Source: Streptomyces peucetius
GTDB lineage: Bacteria; Actinomycetota; Actinomycetes; Streptomycetales; Streptomycetaceae
Assembly (NCBI RefSeq): GCF_025854275.1
Contig: NZ_CP107567.1
Location: 7,812,001 to 7,876,000, forward strand
DNA length: 64,000 bases
Direction of reading: 5' to 3'
Under the pieces are notes generated by a model. It was not told where the DNA came from, made no database searches, and worked only from the letters and a program-made list of their open reading frames with translations. A program made the translations under genes and the position numbers. Positions 10,252 to 18,681 of this stretch are shown one piece after another; the stretch's first letter is position 1; the number at the start of each line of letters is the position of its first letter.

Positions 10252-10384
10252 TGCCTGCGAAGGGAGCAGGCCTCGGTCTCGCGCTGCCGGAATCCGGTGC
10301 CGGAACGCACTTGATCTCGAGTTGGGTTGAGGTTCTACGGTCGGTCCTGTCGAACCATATCGAGCAGAGACAGAGGAACCGGCC

Positions 10385-10843
10385 ATGGAGTATTCGCACA
10401 GCGACGCCGAACTGATCCAGCAGCCCATCGGCTACTGGAGTTGGGCGGCCTACAAGGCCGTCGTCACCCGGACCCGGACGGCTCTCGCCGGGATCGGCAT
10501 CACCCAGCCGCAGTGGTGGGTGCTCGCCCAGGTCGCACGCGCCGACACCGTCAAGACCCGCGACGAGGTGTCCCGACTCCTGGAGAACTACCTCGACGCG
10601 GGCCCGGAAACCATGGACGCGGAGATCGACACGACCATCACCCGCGGCTGGATCACCGAGGACCCCGAGCACCGCCTGCACATCACGGCCGAGGGCAGGG
10701 CGTTCTACGACAGGGCCGCGGCCCTCCAGGCCGATCTGTGGGCGGAACGGCACACGGACATCTCCGACGAGGAGTACGTGACCACGCTCAAGGTGCTGCA
10801 GCGTTTCATCCACAACACAGGCGGAAGCGCCTGGCACCACTAG
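10385..10843 (+). CDS. MarR-type winged-helix regulator
   Basis: A 152-residue protein with the all-helical and winged-helix pattern of MarR proteins: GITQPQWWVLAQVARAD (helix region), a central DEVSRLLENYL segment, and the wing ITEDPEHRLHITAEGRAFYD. Start ATG 10385 has AGAGGA upstream. It follows lpdA by 133 bp on the same strand and may be separately transcribed. Its ligand and targets cannot be told from the window. Confidence 0.8.
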   Translation: MEYSHSDAELIQQPIGYWSWAAYKAVVTRTRTALAGIGITQPQWWVLAQVARADTVKTRDEVSRLLENYLDAGPETMDAEIDTTITRGWITEDPEHRLHITAEGRAFYDRAAALQADLWAERHTDISDEEYVTTLKVLQRFIHNTGGSAWHH

Positions 10844-10859
10844 GCCGTTTTCGTTTGGA

Positions 10860-11050
10860 TCACCGGGCAGACCAGAGGAAAATCCCCGCGATGTGGAGTC
10901 CGGCCAGATGGATGGTCGCGGACTTCTCGTAGCGGGTGGCGGTGCCTCGCCACTGCTTCAAGCGGTTGATGCAGCATTCGACGGTGTTGCGCTGCTTGTA
11001 CGCCTCGCGGTCGAAGGCCGGCGCCTGCCGCCTCGGCTTCCGCGCCGCAG
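10860..11050 (-). pseudogene. IS5-family transposase remnant (C-terminal end)
   Basis: The reverse strand encodes the C-terminus of a DDE transposase: [20 protein letters not shown] followed by [12 protein letters not shown] and the end [16 protein letters not shown]. The R..VE..INRLK.WR...TRYEK pattern is that of IS5-group transposases common in Streptomyces. No N-terminal part or DDE core joins it upstream, so it is a dead fragment. The MarR gene ends 17 bp away. Confidence 0.8.
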
Positions 11051-11173
11051 GCGGTGGCCGCGTTGATCGGCCGGCTCTACCACTGCCCCCAGCACGGCCG
11101 TCGCTTCTGCGAGGCTGCGGCCTTCCCCACGCCGTCCCCGGCGGTCGGGCAAGTGGCCCTGAACGCGGAAAAC

Positions 11174-11713
11174 TCACAGGAGTCCGGCGACCTGCCGAAG
11201 CTCCGCTCGATCGTCGGGGCTGATCATTTCCTCCGCCGGCATCGCCACCACATTCGCGTGTTCCACAAACACGGCCCGGCACTGTTCACGCTCGGGATGA
11301 TCACTGTCGCTGCCGAACCATCGCACCATGGCCTCGCTGCTGGGGTCGATCGGTTCAGAGAACCCAGCGACCGCGACCAGAAGATCGAGCAGGTCGGACC
11401 GCGCAGGAACCCGCGAGTCGCTTGCAAGGCGAAAGAGGAACGGCAGCACCGCCGGCATGGCGGCGTTCATCTCGGCGACGCTGTTGAGAATGGAGTTGGT
11501 GAGCACTCGCTTCGCTTCGGACGCGGCGGCCTGATCGAGAAGACCGTGCAGGAGCACCGGGATCGCGGCCGGGCACTCCGGGAAATCGGACCAGCGGACA
11601 TCCTCACACCCGTGGAGAGCAGGATGGCCGCGGCCGGCACCAGGTGCCCGGGGGTACTGGCCGAGAAAGCGAGCGATCGCCGTCTCCTTGGCGGCCACAT
11701 CGATCCTGCACAC
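11174..11713 (-). CDS. Hypothetical protein, helical repeat-like
   Basis: A 179-residue protein I cannot assign to a named family. It is mostly helical, with regularly spaced hydrophobic segments ([51 protein letters not shown]) suggestive of HEAT-like repeats. Third positions are G/C-rich in this frame, unlike the alternatives. Start at 11713 is tentative; no clear ribosome site was identified. It lies next to a transposase fragment, so truncation at either end is possible. Confidence 0.5.
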   Translation of the reverse strand: MCRIDVAAKETAIARFLGQYPRAPGAGRGHPALHGCEDVRWSDFPECPAAIPVLLHGLLDQAAASEAKRVLTNSILNSVAEMNAAMPAVLPFLFRLASDSRVPARSDLLDLLVAVAGFSEPIDPSSEAMVRWFGSDSDHPEREQCRAVFVEHANVVAMPAEEMISPDDRAELRQVAGLL

Positions 11714-12052
11714 CCGTCTGTCCCCGTACTGCCGTCATAGGCCCCAAGCCCCGCGTCAGCCGCACTCTTGCGCGACCGGAGATCCGAGCGCAAGCCCGGA
11801 CAGCGGACCGACGGTGTTCGACTCCCCAGGTGCCCACAGCAGCCCGGCTCGACGAGTTGGGCGCCTGAGGTTTCTGCCGGGAGATGTGCGCGCGCTTCGA
11901 GCAGGCCGAGCCGCATCCGCCGTTCACGCCGACTTCCACACCGGACACCAGGACACCGCAGCCCTTGGATGGCAGCGTGTACCACGCGACGATGGTGTCG
12001 CGTCCGGCGTCACAGCATCCGAGTAATCCAGCTATCACGACGAGGTTCCGAC
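11714..12052. other. Intergenic stretch upstream of the alpha-glucosidase gene
   Basis: About 340 bp without a supported gene, between the hypothetical protein (minus) and the GH13 gene (plus). It would hold the divergent promoters. The one structured element I find is the inverted repeat CGCGAC - 6 bp - GTCGCG at 11985-12002. Confidence 0.5.
11985..12002. promoter_or_regulatory. Inverted repeat upstream of the alpha-glucosidase gene
   Basis: CGCGAC, six bases, GTCGCG: a perfect 6+6 inverted repeat about 50 bp upstream of the GTG start at 12053. Position and symmetry fit an operator for a sugar-responsive repressor, but no regulator gene is adjacent. Confidence 0.3.
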
Positions 12053-13789
12053 GTGCCCGTGAACGAAGCCGGCCCCGCCGACTCCTGGTGGAGCAGGGCC
12101 GTGGTCTATCAGATCTATCCGCGCAGCTTCGCCGACTCCGACGCGGACGGCGTCGGGGATCTGCCGGGCGTCATCGAGCGCCTCGACCATCTCTCCCGGC
12201 TCGGTGTCGACGTCCTGTGGCTCTCGCCCGTCTACCCGTCGCCGCACGACGACAACGGCTACGACATCAGTGACTACCAGGACATCGATCCCCTCTTCGG
12301 AACGCTGGCCGACTTCGACCGCCTGTTGGCCGCGGTCCACGAGCGCGGCATGAAGCTCGTCATGGATCTCGTGGTCAACCACACCTCCGACGAGCACCCA
12401 TGGTTCACCGCCTCCCGTGACGGCGGGCCCCAGGGGCACAAGCGGGACTGGTACATCTGGCGCCCCGCCCGCGAAGGCATGGAACCGGGCGCGCCCGGTG
12501 CGGAGCCCAACAACTGGGGATCGTTCTTCTCCGGCCCCGCATGGACCTACGACGAGACGAGCGGCGAGTACTACCTGCACCTGTTCTCCCGTAAACAGCC
12601 CGATCTCAACTGGGAGAATCCCGAGGTCCGGAAGGCCGTCCACGCCATGATGAGCTGGTGGCTGGACCGCAGGGTCGACGGCTTCCGCATGGACGTCATC
12701 AACCTCATCTCCAAGGCCCCCGGCCTGCCCGACGGAGTCGTCCACGAGGGCAGCCGCCACGGCGACGGAAGCCCGTACTACATCTGCGGCCCCCGGATCC
12801 ACGAGTACCTGGCAGAGATGCACCGCGAGGTCTTCGAGGGCCACCCGCGCCGACTGCTGACCGTCGGCGAGATGCCCGGGGTCACCGTCGAGGAGGCCGG
12901 ACTCTTCACCGACCCCGCGCGCCGTGAACTCGACATGGTCTTCCAGTTCGAGCACGTCGGTCTCGACCAGGGCCCCGGGGGGAAGTTCGACGTCCGGCCG
13001 CTGCGGCTGACCGACCTCAAGGCCAGTCTCGGCCGTTGGCAGGCCGGCCTCGGGGACACCGGCTGGAACAGCCTGTACTGGAACAACCACGACCAGCCCC
13101 GCGTGGTCTCCCGCTTCGGCGACGACTCACCGGCCTACCGCGACCGCTCCGCCAAACTGCTGGCCACCGTCCTGCACCTCCACCGCGGAACGCCCTACGT
13201 CTACCAGGGCGAGGAACTGGGGATGGCCAACGTCCCCTTCGCCTCCATCGAGGACTTCCGCGACATCGAGACCCTCAACCACCACCGCGAGCAGATCGCC
13301 GCCGGCATCGACGAGGAACGGATCCTGACCGGCCTGCGCCACCGCAGCCGCGACAACGCCCGCACCCCCATGCAGTGGGACGCCACCCGGCACGCCGGCT
13401 TCACCACGGGCGTCCCGTGGATCGCGGTCAACCCCGACCACACCACCGTCAACGCCGAGGCCCAGCTCGCCGACCCGGACTCCGTCTTCCACCACTACCG
13501 CCGCCTCATCGCGCTGCGGCACACCGAACCCGCCATCACCCACGGCGACTTCCACATGCTCCACCCCGACCACGAGCAGCTCTACGCCTTCACCCGCCAC
13601 GACCCGGCATCGGGCACCGAACTGCTCACCCTGGCCAACTTCGGCGCGGCCGAGCTCAGCGTCACGCTGCCCGAAGGCTGGGAACACAGCGAGACACTCA
13701 TCGCCAACGTGCCCGCCACGACGCCCCTGGCGCCAACGCACACCCTGCGGCCGTGGGAAGCCCGCGTGCACCGCCGCCACACCCGCTGA
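12053..13789 (+). CDS. Alpha-glucosidase / oligo-1,6-glucosidase, GH13
   Basis: A 578-residue cytosolic glycoside hydrolase family 13 enzyme without signal peptide, probably cleaving maltose, isomaltose or short alpha-glucosides after uptake. It starts with WWSRAVVYQIYPRSFADSDA, which is typical of the family. The four conserved regions are present: DLVVNHTS, GFRMDVIN with the nucleophile Asp, LLTVGEM with the acid/base Glu, and NNHDQPR. The start is the GTG at 12053, seven bases after GAGG; a second GTG at 12059 is possible, and the long upstream open frame is not protein-like. It ends 3 bp before a stem-loop shared with the convergent gene. Confidence 0.9.
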   Translation: MPVNEAGPADSWWSRAVVYQIYPRSFADSDADGVGDLPGVIERLDHLSRLGVDVLWLSPVYPSPHDDNGYDISDYQDIDPLFGTLADFDRLLAAVHERGMKLVMDLVVNHTSDEHPWFTASRDGGPQGHKRDWYIWRPAREGMEPGAPGAEPNNWGSFFSGPAWTYDETSGEYYLHLFSRKQPDLNWENPEVRKAVHAMMSWWLDRRVDGFRMDVINLISKAPGLPDGVVHEGSRHGDGSPYYICGPRIHEYLAEMHREVFEGHPRRLLTVGEMPGVTVEEAGLFTDPARRELDMVFQFEHVGLDQGPGGKFDVRPLRLTDLKASLGRWQAGLGDTGWNSLYWNNHDQPRVVSRFGDDSPAYRDRSAKLLATVLHLHRGTPYVYQGEELGMANVPFASIEDFRDIETLNHHREQIAAGIDEERILTGLRHRSRDNARTPMQWDATRHAGFTTGVPWIAVNPDHTTVNAEAQLADPDSVFHHYRRLIALRHTEPAITHGDFHMLHPDHEQLYAFTRHDPASGTELLTLANFGAAELSVTLPEGWEHSETLIANVPATTPLAPTHTLRPWEARVHRRHTR

Positions 13790-13792
13790 CCA

Positions 13793-13812
13793 CCCGGCCC
13801 GTCAGGGCCGGG
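13793..13812. terminator. Bidirectional stem-loop between convergent genes
   Basis: CCCGGCCC - GTCA - GGGCCGGG, a perfect 8-bp stem with a 4-base loop. It begins three bases after the alpha-glucosidase stop. The loop contains the stop codon of the convergent methyltransferase-like gene, so it can serve both. Confidence 0.7.
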
Positions 13813-14572
13813 GCGGCCGGCCGGTTCCGTTCAGTGGGACGTCGGACGTCGGGCGCAGGACTAGGCAGACGAAGCCGAAGGCGTCCCGGTACACGCGCAT
13901 CCATTCGCTGCGGTGGGTCGTGGCTGCCGCCAGTGCCTGTGCGCTGTCCGGGTCGTCCGGGTGGTTCAAGGCCCAGGAGGCCAGCGACCCCGTCCAGGCC
14001 CATTCGTAGGCGTCGAGCTCCCCGCGTGTGCTGATGTGCCCGTCGACGGGTGTCCAGCCGTCAGCGAGGACGCGGTCCATGGTGGTCGGCAGGTCGGTGA
14101 GGTCCCGAGCATGTCAACGGCGCCGGGAGCGGGCTCGCACGCCCAGAATCCGTCGCCGACGAGGACGCGCCCGCCGGGAGTCAGATGCCTGCGTGCCGCC
14201 GCGAGGGTGGCACCCAGGCCGCCGAAGGCATGCGTGGCCCCGACGCTGATCACCAGGTCGAACGCGTGTGGGGCGGCGAACTCCGCGGCATCCTCGTGGT
14301 GGAGGACGAGACGCTCCTGAAGACCACGGAGGCGCGCCGTCCGACGGGCATGCGCCAGCGCCCTCGGAGATGTCCACCCCCTCGGCCCGCGACCGCGGGT
14401 GGGTGGCCAGAGCACGCAGGAGCCACTCTCCGCCGCCGCAGCCGAGGTCGAGTACGCGCGCGTCGGCGCGCGGGACGCCGCGTTCCAGCAGTCGGCGCAC
14501 CGAGTCGTCGTCGAGCGGGGCGGCAATCGGATGATCCGCATGTGCCAGCCGGGAGATCTGTTCACGGTCCAC
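13802..14572 (-). pseudogene. SAM-dependent methyltransferase, frameshifted
   Basis: Three reading frames on the reverse strand join into one class I methyltransferase of about 255 residues. The N-terminal part (GTG 14572) reads VDREQISRLAHADHP and holds the SAM-binding motif VLDLGCGGGEW. Near 14352-14358 the frame changes to one giving HAFDLVISVGATHAFGG and LTPGGRVLVGDGFW. Near 14101-14112 it changes again to the C-terminus MDRVLADGWTPVDGHIST to the stop at 13802. Two single-base frameshifts mean a decayed gene or errors in the sequence. Its target is unknown. Confidence 0.75.
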
Positions 14573-14643
14573 CGGCGGAGCCTGACACGGCCAGCGCCTG
14601 CACACACCTGCTTTAAGGCGCCGAGCCGGCGCCGACCCGGCCT

Positions 14644-14692
14644 CCGGCGGTCCGCACGCCGGCCGGAAGGCCGGCGTGCGGCAAACCGCCGG
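14644..14692. other. Very strong two-tier hairpin between divergent genes
   Basis: The inner stem CCGCACGCCGGCC / GGCCGGCGTGCGG (13 bp, loop GGAA, 14652-14681) is perfect. An outer stem CCGGCGGT / ACCGCCGG (14644-14651 with 14685-14692) extends it to 21 paired bases with a 3-base bulge. It looks like a rho-independent terminator without a T-tract, yet both neighbouring genes read away from it. Confidence 0.8.
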
Positions 14693-14749
14693 CCAGTTCG
14701 ATCAGGAATCGAGAAGCGCGGTCACCGGGCCGCACCTAGCATGATCACC

Positions 14750-15160
14750 ATGGACATCACCATTCACACGAGCGTCCTCCCGCACGACGACCCCGACGCG
14801 TCCCTGGCCTTCTACCGCGACGCGCTCGGCTTCGAGGTCCGCAGCGACGTCGGACAGGGCAGGATGCGCTGGATCACCGTCGGTCCCGTTGGTCAGCCCG
14901 ACACCTCCATCCTCCTGGCGCCGCCTGCCGCCGACCCCGGGGTCACCGAGGACGAGCGCCGCACCATCGCCGAGATGATGGCCAAGGGCACCTACGGCTG
15001 GATCCTGCTGGCCACCCGGGACCTCGACGGCACCTTCGAGAAGGTGCAGGCCCGCGACGCGGAGGTCGTCCAGGAGCCGACCGAACAGCCGTACGGCATC
15101 CGCGACTGCGCCTTCCGCGATCCCGCGGGCAACCTGATCCGCATCCAGGAACTTCGCTGA
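14750..15160 (+). CDS. Glyoxalase/bleomycin-resistance (VOC) family protein
   Basis: A 136-residue vicinal-oxygen-chelate protein with two paired beta-alpha-beta modules. The first is MDITIHTSVLPHDDPDASLA...FYRDALGFEV and the second ends in RDCAFRDPAGNLIRIQEL. Metal-side residues (His near 6, Glu at QEL) are plausible. Start at the second of two in-frame ATGs (14741, 14750) follows close family members. I see no ribosome site, and TAGCAT at 14737-14742 may be a -10 element, so the mRNA may be leaderless. Substrate unknown. Confidence 0.8.
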   Translation: MDITIHTSVLPHDDPDASLAFYRDALGFEVRSDVGQGRMRWITVGPVGQPDTSILLAPPAADPGVTEDERRTIAEMMAKGTYGWILLATRDLDGTFEKVQARDAEVVQEPTEQPYGIRDCAFRDPAGNLIRIQELR

Positions 15161-15361
15161 TCCGTCCGTCGCCGATCAGACCGTCACGGCCAACTGTGCC
15201 TCGGCTCTACGGGTGTTGCAGACCGGACGGCTCAACGGTCCCAACTTGCTGTGTGTCCGTTGCGGCAGCGAGGCCGGCATCGAGATCTCCGACTGCTGGA
15301 CCCGGCTGTCGCGCTCAGCAGTTTCGGCACCCATGACGCCAGGTACCTGCCGGAGCGCCCG

Positions 15362-15601
15362 ATGTCGATCAACTTCATCCAGTGGCTGATCGACCTGGCG
15401 GGCCAGACCAGCACCACGCCGCGGTCGTACGATCAGCAGGTCGACTACGTCCTGCACGTCAAGGACCAGGTCCTCAGCCCGGCCCCGGTCCAGGTGAAGA
15501 TCACCGGCTACCGCTCGGCGGGCACGGCCTTCGAGGACACCGTGCCCACAGCGGGAGCGTCGGCGGCGAAGGCCGGGGAGACGGCTTCCGCCCACCGCTG
15601 A
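15362..15601 (+). pseudogene. Possible gene fragment of unknown function
   Basis: The frame from ATG 15362 reads MSINFIQWLIDLAGQTSTTP, then QVDYVLHVKDQVLSPAPVQV and KITGYRSAGTAFEDTVP. It looks protein-like and has G/C-rich third positions. Upstream sequence continues in the same frame but does not look coding there, and no ribosome site precedes the ATG. It is probably the 3' remnant of a longer gene. The whole gap 15161-15723 holds nothing else I can support except the terminator. Confidence 0.35.
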
Positions 15602-15626
15602 TCCGGGGACTTCTCCGCCACTACGG

Positions 15627-15656
15627 CGGGGCGGACCCCGGCTGGGATCCGCCCCG
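15627..15656. terminator. Stem-loop terminator
   Basis: GGGGCGGA (15628-15635) pairs with TCCGCCCC (15648-15655), and a C-G pair extends it by one. The 9-bp stem with a 12-base loop lies between the plus-strand fragment and the convergent secreted phosphodiesterase gene. Confidence 0.55.
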
Positions 15657-15723
15657 TACCGTCCGGACCATTTGGTGACGCCCTCGGCGGGGGCCACCGC
15701 ACCTGCTCACCCAGTCAAGGGGA

Positions 15724-17076
15724 TCAAGCTCGGCCGACCGGCGCGTACAGCAGGCCGAGCTTGTCGATCTCGTCACCCGAGCGGCCCGTGAAGCCGACGA
15801 TCCGCCAGCCGGCCGGGGCCGTGTGCGTCACGGCGTCCGCGGCGGGCGAACCGGCCGTCACCGTACGGGACTTGTCCGTGGTGAAGGCAGCCGAGAAGAT
15901 CCGCGTCCGGCCGTCCTTCTGGCCGCGGGTGAGCTTCACCGAGGTGAGGTGTTCGTCGGCCGCGAGGCTGAGGGACGTGGCCGTGCCGCCCGTCCCGCCA
16001 TGGGTCAGGGACGTACCTCCGTCGTGGGCCAGCGACACGGCGTCCAGGCGGGCCCCGCCGCGCAGAGTGAGCGTGCGGGGCGACACCGTGGCCGGGAGGT
16101 CGCCCGCGTCGTTGAAGGCCGTGCCGTGCGGGCCGCCGAAGAAGTCGCCGGCGCGGAGGTCCTCGGGCAGCTTCCAGGAGAAGTCGACCGTGTGCGGGAA
16201 GTGGTCGGAGAGGTTGCCGCCGGCCGGGTCCAGGAACTTCGCCCACTCGTTGTCGTAGCGGGTGGCGGTGAGGTTCAGCAGCTTGCTGCCGCGGTAGAGG
16301 ACCTTGTCCACCACCTCGCAGTCGTTCGTCGGGGCAGTCTCGGGGCAGACCAGCGCGTCGCCGCCCTGCGCGGGGGCGCTGCCGCCGCGGACCAGGTCGA
16401 CCCATGGGTCGGTCAGGCCGTTCTCGTTCACGAGCGTGCGGATGTTGTCGCCCGCGCGGGTGTAGCGGGTGTTCGTGTCTCCCATGACGATCACCGCGTT
16501 GCCCGCCGAGTTCGCCTGGATGAAGTCGGAGAGCTGGTGGATGTTGGCGCGGCGGGCGGCCAGTGCGTCGTCGGTCGCGTCGGCGTTGGTGTGGACGTTG
16601 TAGAGGTCCACGAAGACACCCTCGGCCAGCCGGACCCGGCTCAGTGAGAACCCTTTGGGAGTCAGGCAGTTGGTGCCGGTGCAGTGGTTCCACCTCACCC
16701 GCTGGAAGTCCTCGAAGGAATGGTCCGAGAGGGTGTTGAGGCCGTCCCCGAAGGGAACCCCGCCGCTGGTCGCGGTGCGGTGCGGGTGGTCGTCGCCCGC
16801 GTACAGCGCCGCGTGGTAGTTGAAGTCCTCCTGCACGTTGACGATGTCGTACGCCCCCAGGCGCGAGGAGATCAACGGGGTGTTCCTCTCCGGATTGCCG
16901 GAGCTGAGCCCCTCCGGGAGGCCCGCGACGTTGTACGTGAGGACGTTGAACGTGCCGGACGACGGGGCGGCGGCCGTCGCGGGTGGTGCCGTGGTCGCGG
17001 CCGAGGCGGTGGCCGTGGCGGCGAGCCCGGCCACGGTCAGCGCGCCCGCCACGAGCGTACCGGTGATTCTTCTCAT
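15724..17076 (-). CDS. Secreted endonuclease/exonuclease/phosphatase-fold protein
   Basis: A 450-residue exported protein. A Sec signal peptide occupies about residues 1-27 (MRRITGTLVAGALTVAGLAA, cleavage near ASA). An EEP/DNase I-like catalytic domain follows to about residue 300. Its motifs are FNVLTYNVAGLP, DIVNVQEDF (metal Glu), VIVMGDTNTRY and the terminal SDHFPHTVDF with the catalytic His. The last 150 residues form a beta-rich module (LRGGARLDAVSL, HGGTGGTATSLSL) resembling jacalin-like lectin domains. Sphingomyelinase/phosphodiesterase or nuclease activity is likely; the lectin part could target a polysaccharide. It lies 150 bp downstream-side of the xylanase gene, same strand, with no obvious shared transcript. 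Confidence 0.8.
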   Translation of the reverse strand: MRRITGTLVAGALTVAGLAATATASAATTAPPATAAAPSSGTFNVLTYNVAGLPEGLSSGNPERNTPLISSRLGAYDIVNVQEDFNYHAALYAGDDHPHRTATSGGVPFGDGLNTLSDHSFEDFQRVRWNHCTGTNCLTPKGFSLSRVRLAEGVFVDLYNVHTNADATDDALAARRANIHQLSDFIQANSAGNAVIVMGDTNTRYTRAGDNIRTLVNENGLTDPWVDLVRGGSAPAQGGDALVCPETAPTNDCEVVDKVLYRGSKLLNLTATRYDNEWAKFLDPAGGNLSDHFPHTVDFSWKLPEDLRAGDFFGGPHGTAFNDAGDLPATVSPRTLTLRGGARLDAVSLAHDGGTSLTHGGTGGTATSLSLAADEHLTSVKLTRGQKDGRTRIFSAAFTTDKSRTVTAGSPAADAVTHTAPAGWRIVGFTGRSGDEIDKLGLLYAPVGRA

Positions 17077-17226
17077 GGGGGTGTCTCCAGACGACGGAGG
17101 GAGGGGAAGACCAACGGGGCACAGGCTCGGTACCGGACGGTCACCGATCCCCAGCTGCGGCCCGGCCGTTGGTCGGTGGGGGTGGACCAGCGGGCGGACA
17201 GCTCCGACTTCCCGAGTCTCGGGGCG

Positions 17227-18333
17227 TCAGGCCCACGGGTCGAGCCCCTTCGACAGGCCGGTGTAGGCAGGCTTCGCCGCATAGCTCCCGTTGTACGGGA
17301 GGGCCGCGCCGTAGCCGTTGAACGTGCCGGGGATCCAGGAGTACTTGTCGGTGACGCCCCACACGGTGACGCCTGCGCAGCGGGGGACGCCCAGGCAGTT
17401 CTCGGAGGCCGTCTTGTAGTCGGCGGACTGCTGATCGAGTTCGGCGGAGGACGCGGGCAGCGGGATACGGACGTCGAGTTCCGTGACCGAGACCTCCAGT
17501 CCCAGGTCCGAGAAGCGCTTGAGGTTCGCCTTCATCGAGGACGGCACTTGGCCGACCACGAAGTGCGACTGGAAGCCGATGCCGTCCAACGGCACGCCTT
17601 GGGCGAGGAGTTGCCTGGCGAGGTCGTACAGGCCGTCGCTCTTCGCGTTGTCCGCCTCGATGTTGTAGTCGTTGATGTAGAGCTTGGCGCTCGGATCGGC
17701 CGCGTGCGCCCAGCGCAGGGCATTGGCGATGTGACCGGTGCCGAGCTTCTCCTGCCACAGCGAATTGCGACGCATCGTGCCGTTCTCGTCGAACGCCTCG
17801 TTGACGACGTCCCAGGCGTAGACCCTGCCCTTGTAGCGGCCGACGGTCGTGTCGATGTGCTTCTTGAGGATCGTGTTCAGCTCGGAAGCGGAGAAGTTCC
17901 CGTTCTTCAGCCAGGACGGCAGCTGCGAGTGCCAGACCAGCGTGTGGCCGCGTACGCCCTGGTTGTGGGCGGCGGCACGGTCGACGAGGCGGTCGGCGGC
18001 CGCCCAGTCGTAGCTGCCCCGGTTCGGCTCCAGGGCGTCCCACTTCATCGCGTTCTCGGCGGTGAGCGAGTTGAACTCCCGGTCCAGCACGGTGGTGTAC
18101 GCGGACTCGTTCCGCAGCGGGCCGTCGGCGACCGCTGCGCCGATCTTCGTGCCGCGTGCGTCCGCGTAGCCGCGCAGGGTGGTGGCCGCCTGCGCGTCGG
18201 GCGTGAACTGGGGGAGGGCCACGACGGCGGACGCCAGCAGCGCGCCCGCCGCCACGAGCGGCAGGGGCCGCAGGGCACGGCGACGGTGACGTCCGGTATC
18301 TGAAGGCGGCACGGCAGCCGCTGAGTTCGGCAC
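17227..18333 (-). CDS. Secreted GH10 endo-1,4-beta-xylanase
   Basis: A 368-residue exported xylanase consisting of a signal sequence (Arg-rich start, then LPLVAAGALLASAVVALPQF, cleavage near AQA) and one GH10 catalytic barrel. The acid/base Glu lies in AWDVVNEAF and the nucleophile Glu in SVTELDVR; GHTLVWHSQLPSWL is also diagnostic. There is no carbohydrate-binding module, so this is the short form. Start GTG (18331-18333) has GAGGAG eight bases upstream. It would release xylo-oligosaccharides from plant hemicellulose outside the cell. Confidence 0.93.
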   Translation of the reverse strand: MPNSAAAVPPSDTGRHRRRALRPLPLVAAGALLASAVVALPQFTPDAQAATTLRGYADARGTKIGAAVADGPLRNESAYTTVLDREFNSLTAENAMKWDALEPNRGSYDWAAADRLVDRAAAHNQGVRGHTLVWHSQLPSWLKNGNFSASELNTILKKHIDTTVGRYKGRVYAWDVVNEAFDENGTMRRNSLWQEKLGTGHIANALRWAHAADPSAKLYINDYNIEADNAKSDGLYDLARQLLAQGVPLDGIGFQSHFVVGQVPSSMKANLKRFSDLGLEVSVTELDVRIPLPASSAELDQQSADYKTASENCLGVPRCAGVTVWGVTDKYSWIPGTFNGYGAALPYNGSYAAKPAYTGLSKGLDPWA

Positions 18334-18664
18334 GGCAACTCCTCGCGAAGCGGAGGTGGGGGTGAGCTCGGGGTGCAGTCGCCCTCAAGTGGCCGCGGGC
18401 AGAGGAAAGGTTGCCGCCGGTAAGGGCCTGACTCGTACCGCCTCGCCCGGCACCCTGGACCGGGGTTGAGGCCGAGGTCGGCTCGTGCCCCAGCAGGCCG
18501 GGACGCACGCCGGTGAATGTTCACCGTCGGCCGTCGTGATCGAGAAACATGGTTGCGGCAGTCATGGGCTTCGCCGCCACGACGATGCCGCTTCGCGCGT
18601 TGCGCTGTCGACTGCCGCGATCGGCGGCCCCGGAAAACGGTTCGACGGCTCTGCGAAGGCCTGA
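18334..18664. other. Divergent promoter region between xylanase and GNAT genes
   Basis: About 330 bp without a supported gene. It must contain the xylanase promoter and that of the GNAT gene. No clear CebR/BxlR-type sugar operator was recognised by eye. Confidence 0.4.
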
Positions 18665-18681
18665 CACAGTGGCGCACTGTG
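18665..18681. promoter_or_regulatory. Perfect palindrome overlapping the GNAT start codon
   Basis: CACAGTGGCGCACTGTG: two 7-bp arms (CACAGTG / CACTGTG) around GCG. The last three bases are the proposed GTG start codon. It could be an operator or a translation-blocking hairpin. Confidence 0.55.

Noticed and set aside
11768..12052. N-terminal extension of the alpha-glucosidase
   Set aside because: The extra 95 residues are not GH13-like or a signal peptide, and a GAGG site stands before the GTG at 12053.
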